Of a stretch of DNA of 64,000 bases, positions 37,633 through 50,425 are shown one piece after another. Both the position numbers and the translations under genes were made by a program. Origin of the DNA: Pempheris klunzingeri (taxonomy: Eukaryota; Chordata; Actinopteri; Acropomatiformes; Pempheridae); NCBI RefSeq assembly GCF_042242105.1, contig NC_092026.1:15304691-15368690 (forward strand). Reading direction: 5' to 3'. The notes beneath the pieces are model-generated. The model did not search any database. It worked only from the letters and a program-made list of their open reading frames with translations, and had not been told where the DNA came from. Every line of letters begins with the position of its first letter. The first letter of the stretch is position 1.

Positions 37633-40600
37633 CAGTATATTTCAGAATCTATGAACATGTATTGATGCAGTTATTGTAATGGAGGAGAGCCTTTCACTTA
37701 TAACTAAAGAGACGTCATCTCTGGACTATGTGGGCATGCCCAGACTGTACTTTATTAACCCCCCCCCCCCAACTCTCCTGGTTGTTATTAGGTTTGCACT
37801 TATTCTCTATTTTGCCGTGAGTGAGATGAGAACACTGATACCACTCTAATGTCTCTATGATGAACGTGAAGCTACCACCAACAACTGGCTGATCAAGCTG
37901 AGCACAAAGACAGGAAACAAGAGGAAACAAGAGGAAACAAGAGGAATCATTTCTTGAATTTGAACAAAGATGACCAAATGGCAATTGGCAATGGCAATTT
38001 TATTTATATTGCACATTTAAATACAGGTAAACTCAATGTGCGTTACATTAAAAAGGCAAAAAATGTGAACATTTCAACATGAACATGAGCAGCATACACG
38101 AGTAGAATACAGAAACACAGACCAATAATCCTTCCCACCCAGCATGGTGTGGTAACAGTCAAGCACAAGTTTCTTTGGAGGTTATGAGCCAGAGTATTTC
38201 TTGGCCGGCCTTGGTTATAGGGATCTTATTATCTTTGGACAGCTGCTGTCCCTGTCTCTGGTCTACGCTGTGCGAGGTTAGCTGGCAGCTGGTGGTAGCT
38301 TCAAATTTACATACAGGAATGAGAGCGGTATCAGGCATCGGACTCTCAGCAAGGAGGCAAATAAGCTTATTTCCCAAACTGCGAAATGAAAGTTTACCAA
38401 AGTCTCCCTGAGCAGAGGTCTGATCGGCCAGAGGAGCTGAAGCACCGGTGTGGGGGGTGCAGGCCTTGAGACACACACGTGTCCTAAACTGTGTTATAAA
38501 CTGTACGTGTTCACGGCTACGCTGCTAATGTCTCATCATTTGGGTGGTATTCATTTATAGATTTGATAACTACTGCACCATATATTTATGGCAGCCGATT
38601 GCTGCCACCATGACAAGAAGAGTTTCTTGTTATAACAGGAGCATTATCTCATTTTTACAAGACCCTTTTTATGTCAGAACAAGATATTTTCATGATTCAC
38701 AATGTATTTTCTCATTTCTACTATATACCAAATTATTTGATTTTCATTAGAACACATCAGTCCGTCTCACAGCATCACAAAACGTTGTTATGTCCTAAAA
38801 TGAACGTACCTGCCTTAACATGACCATTTCATTGGTGTAACAAGACACCCAGTAATGGCTTAAGATGTGAAGATTTGTAATGCTTTGGATGATACAAGGC
38901 GAGTATCATCCATTTCTCCAGCTCTCCTCTTTATCCACTGATGCATTATGAGGTCGCGGATGATTGGACAGCCATAATATATGATTAATTATGTCATATG
39001 GTTGCTCGAAGCTACAACCAATACAATTAAAGCAGCAGAAGTTTCTTGTAAAAAGGAAATAATTTGGTCTTTGGGAAATGAAATTGAAATTGAAAAGCCT
39101 CAATTATCAGTTGAGCTTATGGTTTGAGAATACGTGAAGAAGAACTAACGCAACCCTTAGTGTATCAGATGAAAAGTTGAATTCATGTTGGTATTATATG
39201 CAGATGAACAATGTTTAACTTTCCTCTATGTTGCTTATTTCACTGTTAAGTCAGTTATTCAATCAAACAGCCACCAGAGGGGACAAATGCCCACTGGATG
39301 ATGTATTTTGTTAAACATTGTTCATTTACACACACTACGTAACTAAACCATATATACTCTATATACTATAACATTGTAATGATACACAAAGTCACTTTAA
39401 GTTCATTACACTCAGGGGCTGTACCGCTACAGCCACATCTGGACTGGTGTCACCCAACTGTTTGATAAGTCAACAATACGAGTGGTTTATGTTATGACCA
39501 ACCATTTTTATTAATTTTTAACATAAATGTTTCTATGAAGGCTTTTCCGCTTCACGTTAAACATTTCTCTGCATAAAAACATGACATCGCTAAGGCCCTC
39601 ATGTCCTCCTCGATTCTAAAAACCATCAAGTTTATTTGTCTGTGTTTCATAGCGGAAGTGGCTTCATCATCCATGAGCCTCGACTGAACACATCCGCTTC
39701 GTATTACGTTACAAAAAACGTTGACGCCCGTGTTAGCTAACGATAAACTGAGCCAGTGTCTTCTCTGCTTGTGCGAGTGTTACACTGTGTTTTAGCACGA
39801 AACAGACAAGAACTCCAGTGGTTTACCTCAAAAGTAAAAATGTGGTTATTTCCTGCTTGTGGTCTCTTCAGCTCTCAGGCAGGTGACAGATAATGGTGTC
39901 TTTAAAGCAACTTAATGGAAACTGTGGTTTTATAGCTGCAGCCATCAATACTAACATTGTACTCACCACAATAATTAGTAGAAACGCAACGGCCTGCACC
40001 AGCGAAGCTTTAACTTACACCAGCCTCATATGTAAAGACAAAGGTCAATTTACTATTTAAGCATTAAATGATTCCATTTTCTAACTGAAGCTAATGAAAT
40101 CATGTGTTTGAGGGGAGACAGCCGCTCTGACGGGGATCCTGGGTCCTAATAACAGCTCACTGTTCCTCTCAGACTAAAAAGGTTTGGATACAAATTACAT
40201 GACCAGACCTGAATTATTCTCACTTCAGATACTTCCAGGATCTCTGATTTAATTCGGCTGAAATTAAAATATTACATTTCTGTCACAATTTGAGGCATAT
40301 TAATAACCATTTTACCTTATTTAAACTTCTAAACACAATTGAATATTTAATCTGTGTATATGTTACCTTGCATACTTACATATATATATCTCCCCACTAC
40401 TTCAGATGCATAATTTACTGTGGTGGAAAATGTATTGCAGAGAATTGAGTTTCAGAATTGGTCCAAATTAAAGCACAGAGCATATTATGAGGTCTGGTGC
40501 TTCCATTTGCAAGAATCACTGTTATTTGCTGATATTAGAAAGTACCACGGTAAGTAATTTCATAGCGATGCAGCCACATGTATCAGACATGGCACCTTGG

Positions 40601-43600
40601 CCTCTCATCTGCTAACGATGATGAATGGCTCTCTGCGGCCTGTGATGAATAGCCGCAGACTACTCTTCATTTTCTGCTTCATTAAAAGACGTATCGATCC
40701 CATGACAAAGTACTCTGCAACACCTCAGGGGAGCAGGTGTGCACGACTCTGAGTCCACATGGCTGTGGAAAAGTGGTGTAATGCCTGAGAGGAAAAACTT
40801 TCCCCTAAAACCCTTGAGTACAGATAGAAAGTGTCTAGACATGTGTTGGCAATAAAAGCCAAGTCCCCCCAGAGGTGAACCCCCTGTGTTAACCATCCTC
40901 GTCACCCGTCCATTCGACCATGCTTCTGCTTCCAGCTCTATCCCCTTAATGGATTCCTGTTGCGTGCTCAAACTCTGCATTGTGTTCACTTCAAGGAATT
41001 TCAGGAGATCAGACGGTTTCATTAACCCGGATTTAGGCTGGATTTACTCAATTAGGAACTCAGGTTGTGAACGTTTAAGAAGCTGCAGTGAATGGTAAAA
41101 AGCTGCAGTTTAACTCGGGAGCTCGTCTGCAACAGTGAAGCGACTTCTTCGGTCTCCAGAGTGGCTGACAAAGTACAGGCTCAAAGCCAGCTCGCAGCCT
41201 TGGCTCTAAACTGTAGACGGTCTGAGGATGAACTCAACATTATTTAAACACTCTTTTTCCCCCCAAAGAAATAAAAGGTTCCTTAAGAAATGAAAGGCGT
41301 TTGTTTGTATGCAGATTTCACGTGTCGTCATTAGTAACTCTAATATATATATATATATATTTATAATATTGTTTAACATTCAAAAATATAATGTATATCG
41401 ACAAATTTCCATATAAAATCAAAACAAAACTGCATTAAAGCCAAGTGGCTCATTCAAACTGGGCCGTCTGACTGTGTATTTTGCACTATATTAGGCTGCA
41501 CAGGCCTGTATGTGGACTGACTGAAAAGAAGCTGAGAAGCTGGCCAGTATTTCTGAGACAATAACCAAGTCAGCCTCACAACTGTTTAAAAAGAGTCTAA
41601 AGGGGACAGGTGTAATGAGTGTGAAAACACTGTTAACCCTTTCATGCATAGAGGTCACTACAGTGTACAGCTATTCAAAAGCTGTTTTCTTGTTCATGAG
41701 TTTTGATGGCACATCAGCCACTACTGCATCATCTCATACAATGCTACCCAGTAGGAAGCCATTGCAAGTAAAAAAAAAAAAAAAAAAAAAAAGAGTGAAA
41801 CCAAGATGGTCGACAGACAGCCAGAAACACCAAGTTGCTCATTTTTTTCTGTTCAAACCTTCTAGAAAAAGAGACCCTTGCAGCTGAGAAAAATATGGTG
41901 ACATCAAGTAACATCTAAGGAGTCATGCAATTTTTCCAAGTATTGATTTTATATTGGGAGGAAATTATGATTAATCACATGTCCACATGTCCACTGAAGT
42001 GTACAACAGTGGCTATATTTCAACTACTGGAAAAATGTAAAAATATCTGTATAAAATTTGGGTTGAAAAAGAAATCTTGTTTTTCATGCCTAAAGATGAA
42101 TAAGAACACTTAGTAAAATAATCCTGACTGAGGTTATCATAATTCATGCATGAAAGGGTTAATGTGAAGGACCCAAAACCCACCGACCGGCCAGCTGACC
42201 AACACCAATCCTCATAGGAGCACACTGAAAGTGACACATGGACACTAACTCCCACCTACCACATATTTTCCTAGAAATTCTACATTGTGGAGGTTTTTGG
42301 TTTTTTTTTTAAATGAAAGAAACGCACACAGTATGGGAGATAAATCAGTGCTAAAGTGAAGAAACCCCCTCCTGCTTAACACCCGTCTGTGTCTCTCCTG
42401 TCTGCAGGTCACATGTTCATCTGTTACTACCTGCTCAACTACTTCCCTGGGCTGGACATCGAGAGGAGGAACTGTCATGGCTTCACAGCTTTGATGAAGG
42501 CTGCCATGCAGGGCCGGGCCGAGTGCGTCAGGGCTCTCATGCTGGCTGGTAAAACACTAATATTTGTACATTCATCAAAATCAATGGACATCAGTTCTAG
42601 AAAAATCGCATCTTGCATGAAAGTCTTGAATGAGCAACTGAGAGTCGTGTGTATTTGCTGTTTGGGTGAATGTGCAAATGAGGAGCAGGTTACGGGGCAG
42701 CTTTAGTCACAGGTTCTCCCCGGCATCGACGACTTCCATAACTCCTTGTGTTTCCAGGAGGGAATATTCAGGCACGGGACTACGGCCGCAGTATGACCCC
42801 CAGGGAGTGGGCTCTCTTCACCGGTCGATACGAAACGGCCAACCTGATATATCGGCTGATGTCCAAGCCCTGTGCTGAGCAGTTCTGTGACTCCTTCTCC
42901 TTGGAGTGGCCCATGCTAGAGGTGAATAAATTCATCACGAATGCTGTCTTGCCATTGAATGCACCACATAATGATTTTTATTCCCCCTGTGAGAAATCCA
43001 ATACAGGGATTCAAAATGTGTCCTAAACCTAAACCTATTACGTCTGATCTTGTCAAGGAGCTGGTGGCCCAGGGCCAAGAGCCAAGGTCCTGCTGGAAGC
43101 GTCTGATCAGCAACCTGTCCTGCTGCCCTTATAGGCTTTACATCAACAGAAAGGTAAACCCCGTGGATGACGGCGTTCTCGACCACATGGTCCGGATCAC
43201 CACCAGCATCTCCAGTCCATTCGTTACCACAGCTTGCCGGACGGTGTGTCCAGGCAGCCCGCCGTGCATCGGGAAGCGTCGTCCCGCCGTGCAGGAGATC
43301 CTGAGGAGGCAACGGGTGTCCGAGCTGAAGCGTCTGGGCCCCGACAGACTGAACAACTACAAGAGATTTTTCCAGAACTCGCGGGTCCTCCTCATCCCCA
43401 AGGCGAGGGACAGGAGGGCCAGCCTCCAGCCTCAGCTGCTGAGCGACATGGCCGCCGCGTCCACGGTGGCCTTGAGACGAGCGAGTCTGCTGCCTCTGAA
43501 CATGCTGAGGAGAAGCAGCGTGCGGCCAGGCATTGTGGTGCCCAAAGTGAGGCTCTGCAAAGCCCCGTCCCAGAGCTTCATACCAGAAAAAATCAGACGG

Positions 43601-43714
43601 AGCAGCAACCAGAACCAGCTCCAGATCCCCAAGTGGACCTACAAGATGAAGAGAATAGAGAGGAGGCAGGAGGAGGAGAGGAACAGGCTGTCACCTCTGA
43701 CGAACAGGAAGTGA
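33902..43714 (+). CDS. ankrd33b: Ankyrin repeat domain-containing protein 33B
   Basis: Member of the ANKRD33 family; ANKRD33 itself is a photoreceptor-enriched transcriptional cofactor, while the role of 33B is poorly known. Exons 33902-34396, 37424-37553, 42408-42548, 42758-42921 and 43058-43714 give 528 aa plus TGA, compared with about 494 in human. The N-terminus is strongly acidic ([18 protein letters not shown], then [12 protein letters not shown]) and is followed by the family motif SDDSFYP. Ankyrin repeats run from about residue 131 ([12 protein letters not shown]) through [61 protein letters not shown] and [19 protein letters not shown]. The C-terminal exon is basic, with [28 protein letters not shown] and LQIPKW.YK, all recalled as conserved in ANKRD33B. 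The last acceptor (AG at 43056-43057) has an in-phase alternative 15 bases downstream (AG 43071-43072). It converges on ctnnd2. Confidence 0.95.
34397..37423 (+). other. ankrd33b intron 1, no features seen
   Basis: 3.0-kb AT-rich intron. I see no recognisable transposon, RNA gene or missed exon; open frames here are short and of skewed composition. Confidence 0.7.
37582..37626. repeat. (CA)n microsatellite
   Basis: About 22 CA units beginning 29 bases after the ankrd33b exon 2 donor, then a short TA run. Confidence 0.95.
37800..37945 (+). mobile_element. MITE-like teleost repeat, copy B (partial)
   Basis: Shares GAGATGAGAACACTGATACC, GAAGCTACCACCAAC and CACAAAGACAGGAAAC with copies A and C, in the same orientation as copy A. 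Its right edge has expanded into a decamer tandem of (C/G)AGGAAACAA, three units at 37911-37940. Confidence 0.65.
37990..38080 (+). mobile_element. Interspersed repeat fragment, teleost type
   Basis: The words CAATTTTATTTATATTGCAC, AACTCAATGTGCGTTACATT and AAAAAGGCAAAAAATGT are those of an abundant fish repeat tail (recalled; class uncertain, perhaps a retroelement 3' end). It lies between MITE copies B and C. Confidence 0.5.
38231..38388 (-). mobile_element. MITE-like teleost repeat, copy C (partial, inverted)
   Basis: On the minus strand it reads CTGATACCGCTCTCATTCC and GAAGCTACCACCAGCTGCC, matching copy B. It lies about 285 bases downstream of copy B in opposite orientation, within ankrd33b intron 2. 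Confidence 0.65.
41637..42158. mobile_element. Complete piggyBac-like MITE with TTAA target duplications
   Basis: TTAA at 41633-41636 followed by CCCTTTCATGCATA, and TGCATGAAAGGG followed by TTAA at 42159-42162. The ends are a 13-base perfect inverted repeat (CCCTTTCATGCAT) flanked by TTAA, the hallmark of piggyBac transposition. The 522-bp interior has an A-run of more than 20 at about 41769 and no transposase, so it is nonautonomous. Confidence 0.85.
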
Positions 43715-43945
43715 AGGGATGCACTACTGGATGCTCAGAAAGCAGCACATGACTTACTGCAATTTCAAAAAGACAGCACAAACTCTTTTAATGTGAATAG
43801 AACCGCTAATCCTCAGTTTTGTTTGCTGAGATTGCCGACATTGGATTTGTTGCCTTGTTCCTACTTGAGTTCACACACTTCGCTTGTGAGGCATAATTTG
43901 TGTTGCAGTGTGTGAGAGATGTGAGCTCAGGCAGGGAAACACCCC

Positions 43946-43976
<31 letters not shown>

Positions 43977-44030
43977 AGAACTGTATTTGTAATATATAAA
44001 TACAATAAATTTCAATCACATGTGGCAAAA
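43715..44030 (+). other. ankrd33b 3' UTR with poly(C)-(AC) tract
   Basis: A poly(C) run of about 21 (43942-43962) passes directly into (AC)n to about 43977. AATAAA at 44004-44009 is a plausible poly(A) signal, giving a short 3' UTR of about 0.3 kb. Confidence 0.7.
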
Positions 44031-44822
44031 GAAGTGTAAGGGTTTCAGTGTGCTACACAAGACGTGCTCATCAAATGGTCTAAAGCAGCGGAGGGAGTGG
44101 TAAGAAAGGCAGAGATTACTAAGAGAAGGAAAGAATGAGTAAAGGACATATGAAATAAGTAAAATGTTGAATTTGACAGTAAACGTTGCTAAAGAGGAGT
44201 ATCAAGAGGGCTCAAAGGCAGGAAGGTGTCAGCCAGTCGGAGGGATTTCACAGGATGGATAGAAGATCTGCAACACGGCCAGATGAAGACAGGTGAGCGG
44301 CTGCTGCAGCACATTTCCACAGGAACGGATCGCTGAGCGCGCAGGACGAAAACCGAGGGAGCCATCTTCCGCTGATACGTACACTGTAGTGCTATTTGCC
44401 AGGAAGGGACAAGCTTATGAGCAGTATTTGACAGCTGAGCTGAGGAGCCAGCTCACACAGGCTTTGTAAGAGCTTTGTGGAGAACTGGAAAGGCAGAGCC
44501 AAAAATAAACAGCTTAGTGCGAGACTGTGACTTGTTGACTTCCAAAATAATCACACGAGATAGTCCCACCGCTCCTGTTCTCCTGCACTGAGGGCCTCCA
44601 TTAGTAGTCGGACAACATGTGTATTTGAGTTTTGCATTGGAATGTGGAGAACTGAACAAAAAAAAGCTTTCAGAGGTGATTTCACAAAATTGTTGATTGA
44701 TATGTTTCTTCAAAAATGTCAGTGAGGAAAAAGATTGTAGGCGCTTTCAGTATGTAAATCTCTCTAAAAGATGAATGTGATGGGTATAATACTATTCTGT
44801 ATTTAAACATATGACCTTCATT

Positions 44823-44834
44823 GCCCTCTAGTGG
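44823..44834 (-). promoter_or_regulatory. CTCF-like motif in the ankrd33b/ctnnd2 intergenic gap
   Basis: On the minus strand CCACTAGAGGGC fits the CTCF core CCASYAGRKGGC at all 12 positions. A weaker plus-strand match, CCACTGGAGGGC (11 of 12), is at 46391-46402. Inferred from sequence only. Confidence 0.45.
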
Positions 44835-47800
44835 CAACATCTGGGAATTGCAACAGAATTGTTAAACTGGCGCTAACGCAGAGAGGGAGCGAAAATGCAA
44901 ATAAACGAATGAATAACTTAACTTTTAAAAGTGGATTTATTACAGCCATGTCGTGGCTGTGGGGCTGGACAAATCTCACTGAATGCGCCTTTAATATAGA
45001 GTCAGTCATGTAACTTGACTGACGCTGAAACAGATGAGTGAGCTTGGTACTCTTTGTTACCTGCTTGTCTCTGGGACCGAACTAGTGAACACAGTGAACT
45101 GGAGCGATGATGGAGGATGTCATCACACAGCACATTGAGAGGACAGAGGAAAAAGCACCGGAGTGTGTTTTACAAGCATCTGCTCGAGTTTGACTCGCTT
45201 TACCAACCTGCGTTTCATTTCCTGGCGACTAAAGTCGACTCAAAGTGAACGCAAACCAAACCTGCATGCCAAATTCACTGGAGTGATCTCAGAGAGTCTC
45301 CCAGAGAATACTGTGATTCATACAATGCTCATTGATACTGATCTTTTTTGTACCTTTACTAATCATCGATTCTGTATAGTTATCTCCTCTGATGCACCTG
45401 AAAATACTCGTGTGCAGCTGTGACTGTGACACTGTGACAGGTCACTTCCACGCACCTCTTCATCATTCGGAGACAAATTGCAAGATGACATTTTTGCATA
45501 AAGTTTTAATGAAGCCCCTAATTGTGTCATTTCTTCCTCTGCGTTATCTCATTACGCACAAAGACAGACTGTCGGCTGCAATAAACTTGTTTGCGATGCT
45601 CTGAGGCTGCCTGGCTGAAAAATCACTTTAATATTACAAAAGCAATACACGACGTAGCCATCCCTCCCCAATGTTTAAATGTTAATGTTCTTATTAAAGT
45701 GCTGCCAGTGTTCGTACCACTTCATCATGCAGTGACAGCGGAGGAAAACCAGAAATGTAAAAACTGTTAAAACTTTGTTCAAACATGAGATATCTGAGCT
45801 TCGGTAGGAGCGCTGAACAAAAAAGTACAAAGTGATGTTTTCTCAAGGATGATGTCTGTGGTTGAGGAAAGAATCAGTGAAAGTCTGAAGGGACTTCTGA
45901 GCACTGTAGACTCAGTTAACCTTATAGTGCTGAATCACTACAGGGATCTCGTACGTGACCAAAAGTTTGCTTGTTGCCAATAGAAATGTTTAGAAAAACC
46001 TGTCCTGGGAGCCATAAAATACTGCAGAGATATTTCAGCGGAATCACTGAGTATAGTTTGGCTGAGTTGTATGCTGAGGTGGAACATTTCACAACCCTGT
46101 TTTGCTTCATTCCCTCAGGAGCGGAGAAATGCTGCATGCTGGTGGGAAGGCAGCTTGAGGTAGAATGCATTAAACCAGCCTCCAGAGTCTGCAGCAGAAA
46201 TATTCATGGGGTAGCTGAGATGAGGAGGGAGGCGCACTTAAGCCGACATGTCATTCCTGGAGCTGTGAGTGTGAAACAAGACATCACCGAACCCCAAAAG
46301 CACCCAAAGACAAAACCTGTGCCTGCGGTGATCCGTCTGCAGAGATTAAAATGGCCGCCACCCTGACCTGTGGTTCAGTTTCTCTAATGACCACTGGAGG
46401 GCAATCACCACCCTTTAGATGTCAAAAATAGTTTCATGCAGCATTGAGATGGACACATGTACGCACAGGTGTGTACAGGCATGCACATCACACCGCCCCG
46501 GGCATTCACCTGCACACATTAATGTGCAACACACACACACACACACACACAGAGCCCAGAATGACAGATAATCACGAGTGGCCTTGCAGTTAAACTGTAA
46601 AAGGGTGCGATCTGTTCTGTTCCTGTTCTCTTCTGTTCTGAAACATCGGAAAGCTTTCTGAACAAGAGGCTGCATCACATTTCACATTATTTCCATGCGT
46701 TTCACACGTCGTCAGTCACTGTCCCGTCAGTGTGTGACGTGTGCTGACGAGGACAGTTTATACTCATGTCTGTCACATGCGGCTGTGTGAACACTCCTGT
46801 TGTCGCGGCCTTTCTGTTATCATGATCTTGGCGTCCTGGGTGTTCCGAGTTCAGTTCAAAGGCGTCTCAGTCTTTGTCTTTGGATTCTTGCGGTTCTACT
46901 TGCCTTTCCTGCAGCACTCTGAGCACACTGGTGCTAATTTATTTTTTTTAACAGAGAACAGTACTCTTTTTAGACATGACGTTTTATGCACAAGAAGTGT
47001 GGAAGGGCATCAACACTTTCAGGGTTGACAGTGACTGAATTATTTACTCAGAGTTGTGATCGTGATTTTTGAAAGTAGAGCAAAGTCTGCTGAAGCAACT
47101 ATTATACTTTGTTTTTCTGATCCTACCAGCATTCAAACTTTTAAAAATCCAAATAACTTCAGAATATTGAACTGGTTTGTTATTTGTTATCTTGACTTGG
47201 CTGCACGCATATTTGGTTCTCTTCCAAACATTTGTCAGCTCCCGTGGCCCATCCTGTACTCATGCTGTCTGCGCTTTTGTGCAAATAATAAAAATTAAAA
47301 TAACAACAATTAAAATGCAACTCGCATTTTTTTAGATGTGTTTTTCTCTCGCCTAAAAATTTTCCAACAACATAATTCATCAGTGTGTTGCTTTCTGGCA
47401 ACCGCTGAGCAATTTCCAGATGTTGGAGTGTCCTTGAATGCACCACCCAGGAGAGGTTTGAAAAATGGTCCCCCTGTGGAACTGCAGGACCACACAACAA
47501 TAACACACTGACTGAAAAATTAAAGCAACCTCAAGTTCACTGTGATGGATTAGTTGTCTCATGCAGGTTGCAAGTCTTTGTTAGTGAATGTGCGTATGGT
47601 ACTGAAGGAGAGGGAAGCAGAGGCTTTCCAAAGGCTAAAAGCTTACGGTGTGCTACGGGGATCCTGTGAAGACATTATGCACAGTTAATGGCAGCTAAAT
47701 AGACACTTTTTTGGCAACAGAAGAAACAACTCCCAAAGTCAGAGGCTCTTTGATGGTCCGTTTATATTTTTTGGAGCAGTTGCAATCTGTTTGAGGCAAT

Positions 47801-49482
47801 AGAAAGATTCACAATTCTCTTTTTAAAACACGTTTGGTCTAGCAACAAAAAGGTTATCGACATTATATCTCCATACAGGTCGTATAGTCAGGTTTTTTCT
47901 GCCTAAGGATCACAAGGACATACATAACGTTGTCAGTTTCCAGATGCTCACTAACAAATACAGTACTTCTGTTTTTTCATCCAGTGTTTTTGTGGGGACA
48001 AGTTGCATTATGAGTCATTTTTCAAGCATCGGAAGATGACCTCTAGGACTTCTAAACAGCAGTGGGTAGGGAGAACCAGGGTCAGTTGTCACGATTTTAC
48101 AATTTAGCCTTTCGCACTTTAAAAAAAAAAAAAAGAAGAGAAAAAAAAAAGAAATCACGATTTAGTTTCTGATTTACTGACAACAAATACTCGTGTATTC
48201 ATGAGTGCAATTTTTGCTTTTCAGCATCATGAGACCAATTGATCAGAACTGGGTGTTTGTCATGCACGGGAAAGCACACTTATAGGGAGAAACTTGTGAT
48301 TGTCCTCCGTTACGTGGTTTGAAACGGTTGCCTGTGAAATGATCGGAACTCGCGGCTGATAATAGTTTGTTAACAACGCAGAGGGGATCAAACATCTTGT
48401 GCACACTTAAAATACAGACGTGTTGGAAATACTTCTCATGGATTGTAGCACCTTTTGGGACTGCTTTAGTGACAACATGGATCCCTGGGCCCTGGTCTAC
48501 TCTACTCCACATAGCAACAACATTACTACACAAAGTTCGACAATTTAGTGTGTTGACCAGAAAATAAAATGTGAACATAATTCCTACATGTAGCTGTTTT
48601 TTTTTTTTTTTTACAAGTCTTTTTCCATAATGTTGCTGCTATAAGTGACATCCACATCTGCACATAAAAAGTATATATTTATATTTATATAATATATATC
48701 CGTACTCTATTAACAGTTTTGTCTACCATGAAGTTAGAATTGCCACCCATCTCTCAGAAAAGTTTTTTTTGTACTTCAAACATTGATTATTTTACAACAC
48801 AGAAATCAACTAATTTTGTACAACTTTGGAGGAAGCGATGCTCCGCCCGGTCACAGTCCCTCCGTGGTTTTCTCTATGATTTTTTATTTTTTTTTTTACG
48901 TTTTCTTTTTGTGGTTTTCTCCCCAGTCCCGGTGCAGTTAGACAGTTTTCGTCCCAGTAAAACACAGTTTAGAAAAACCAAAGCATTTACAAACTGGCAT
49001 CGTTAGAACCGCGAGGATGTTCAGCTGAGAGCTTCGGCTGAACTTGGACCCTTTAACACGCCCCTAACCCCCCCCCCACTGCTTTCTTCAGCTGGGGGGG
49101 GGAAGTAACCCTTGTTTGGCACGGTTATATACACAATGAACACAGTTCACTGAAACGAGGGGCTAATGGGAACAAAAAGGGGATTTGAGGTGTGAATGTG
49201 GAAAGATAGCCGCAGAATAACCAGAGCCTGCCTACAAAAATATGAGTTTTGTCACGGAAAAGGCCGCTCAACTGTTTGAGCTTCTCTTCAGCTATTTTGG
49301 CAGCTGTCCTGTGAAAACTATCTGTGGGGCAGTAAAAGGAGCGATGTGGCCTGCCAGAGCTGAAGCTTCAAAACCCAATTCATATCCAGTGTTTCACAGT
49401 AGCAACATGTTGACATCCATCTGGAGCTGTGATAGGAATTTGGAAAGTCTGAGTGCAGATATTCTATGTATGTTTGAAATTG

Positions 49483-49517
<35 letters not shown>

Positions 49518-50425
49518 GGGTAGTTAGTGAGGAAGTGAGATTGACCCAGTGGCGAAAGGCCTGACATGACACAGAAAATAGTGCAATGTACAGTACACAA
49601 TGCATCTCCGTAAATGTACAGTGTACATCAAATACTATACAACCAGAATTAAAAAAGTAGAAACACAACAAAAGAAAAAAAGAAAAAAAAACTGTTACAA
49701 ATGACAAAGTCCAGAAGCGTTCTTTGCCCAGAGGAGGAAACATCACGCTGAAGCCACAGAGAGAAACAAAAGTTTGTGTGACAGACGTCCTACATGTCCT
49801 ACAGCTCTGCTTCTTGTGCTTCACATTACTAAAAGCCATGTTGCTATACCACATATTTACAGGTCTCTCCTGGGTGCCTCTCACGTGTTCCGCTCGCATT
49901 CCGAATCCTTCCGCCCGCGAGTCCGCTCGGCCGCTCTCCCGTTTCATTGTCCTCCTTCGTCTCCATGTATTTCCCACTTTCTCTGCCTTTCCCTTCGTGT
50001 CCCCTCTCATCGTGTCCGTCCCTCTTCCGTTCTGTATCCAGAGGCCTTCGGGTGCAGGAGGTCTTTCTGTCTGCTGAGCCTTCTAGCAGTAGTTGGTCAC
50101 AAACTAAACACAGAAAGAAAACGTGTCTGTCGGTTTTGTTGGTGGTGTGCATGCACATGCATGGCCGCTCCCCCGTGCGCTTCTCTTCCTCCCTTGTCCC
50201 CCTCTCCCTCCTCTCTCAGCTGTGTCTGAAAGGAGTGCGAAGTCCTACGTTCTCTCCTCATGTCTCTCTTCCTGCACTCCATCCTCCCCCTCGGTCGTCC
50301 TGCTACCTACAATGCTACTCAGGAACTACAGGGGAGGATGAGGAGGGAGGGAAACTGTCCTCTCATCTTCTCTCCTCCACTTCTCAAACTACCCCCCATC
50401 ACCATCCTGTTTCCCTTATTCATTC

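Larger units (their letters stand above)
37554..42407 (+). other. ankrd33b intron 2
   Basis: 4.85-kb intron holding a (CA)n tract, an inverted pair of MITE fragments and a complete TTAA-flanked MITE near its 3' end, all listed separately. Between 38.4 and 41.6 kb I see only AT-rich unique sequence and a short (AT)n at 41342-41361. Confidence 0.75.

Noticed and set aside
43234..43752. 172-codon frame overlapping the last ankrd33b exon in another frame
   Set aside because: The ankrd33b frame carries the conserved motifs and phase. The alternative has repetitive E/Q/A composition from a GC-rich exon.
45971..46366. 131-codon plus-strand open frame in the ankrd33b/ctnnd2 gap
   Set aside because: No domain or splice context recognised, and it does not resemble DAP. 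Considered chance.
49318..50010. 230-codon minus-strand frame below ctnnd2
   Set aside because: Includes the (GT)n microsatellite read as Thr-His and T-rich runs. It lies in the likely ctnnd2 3' UTR.
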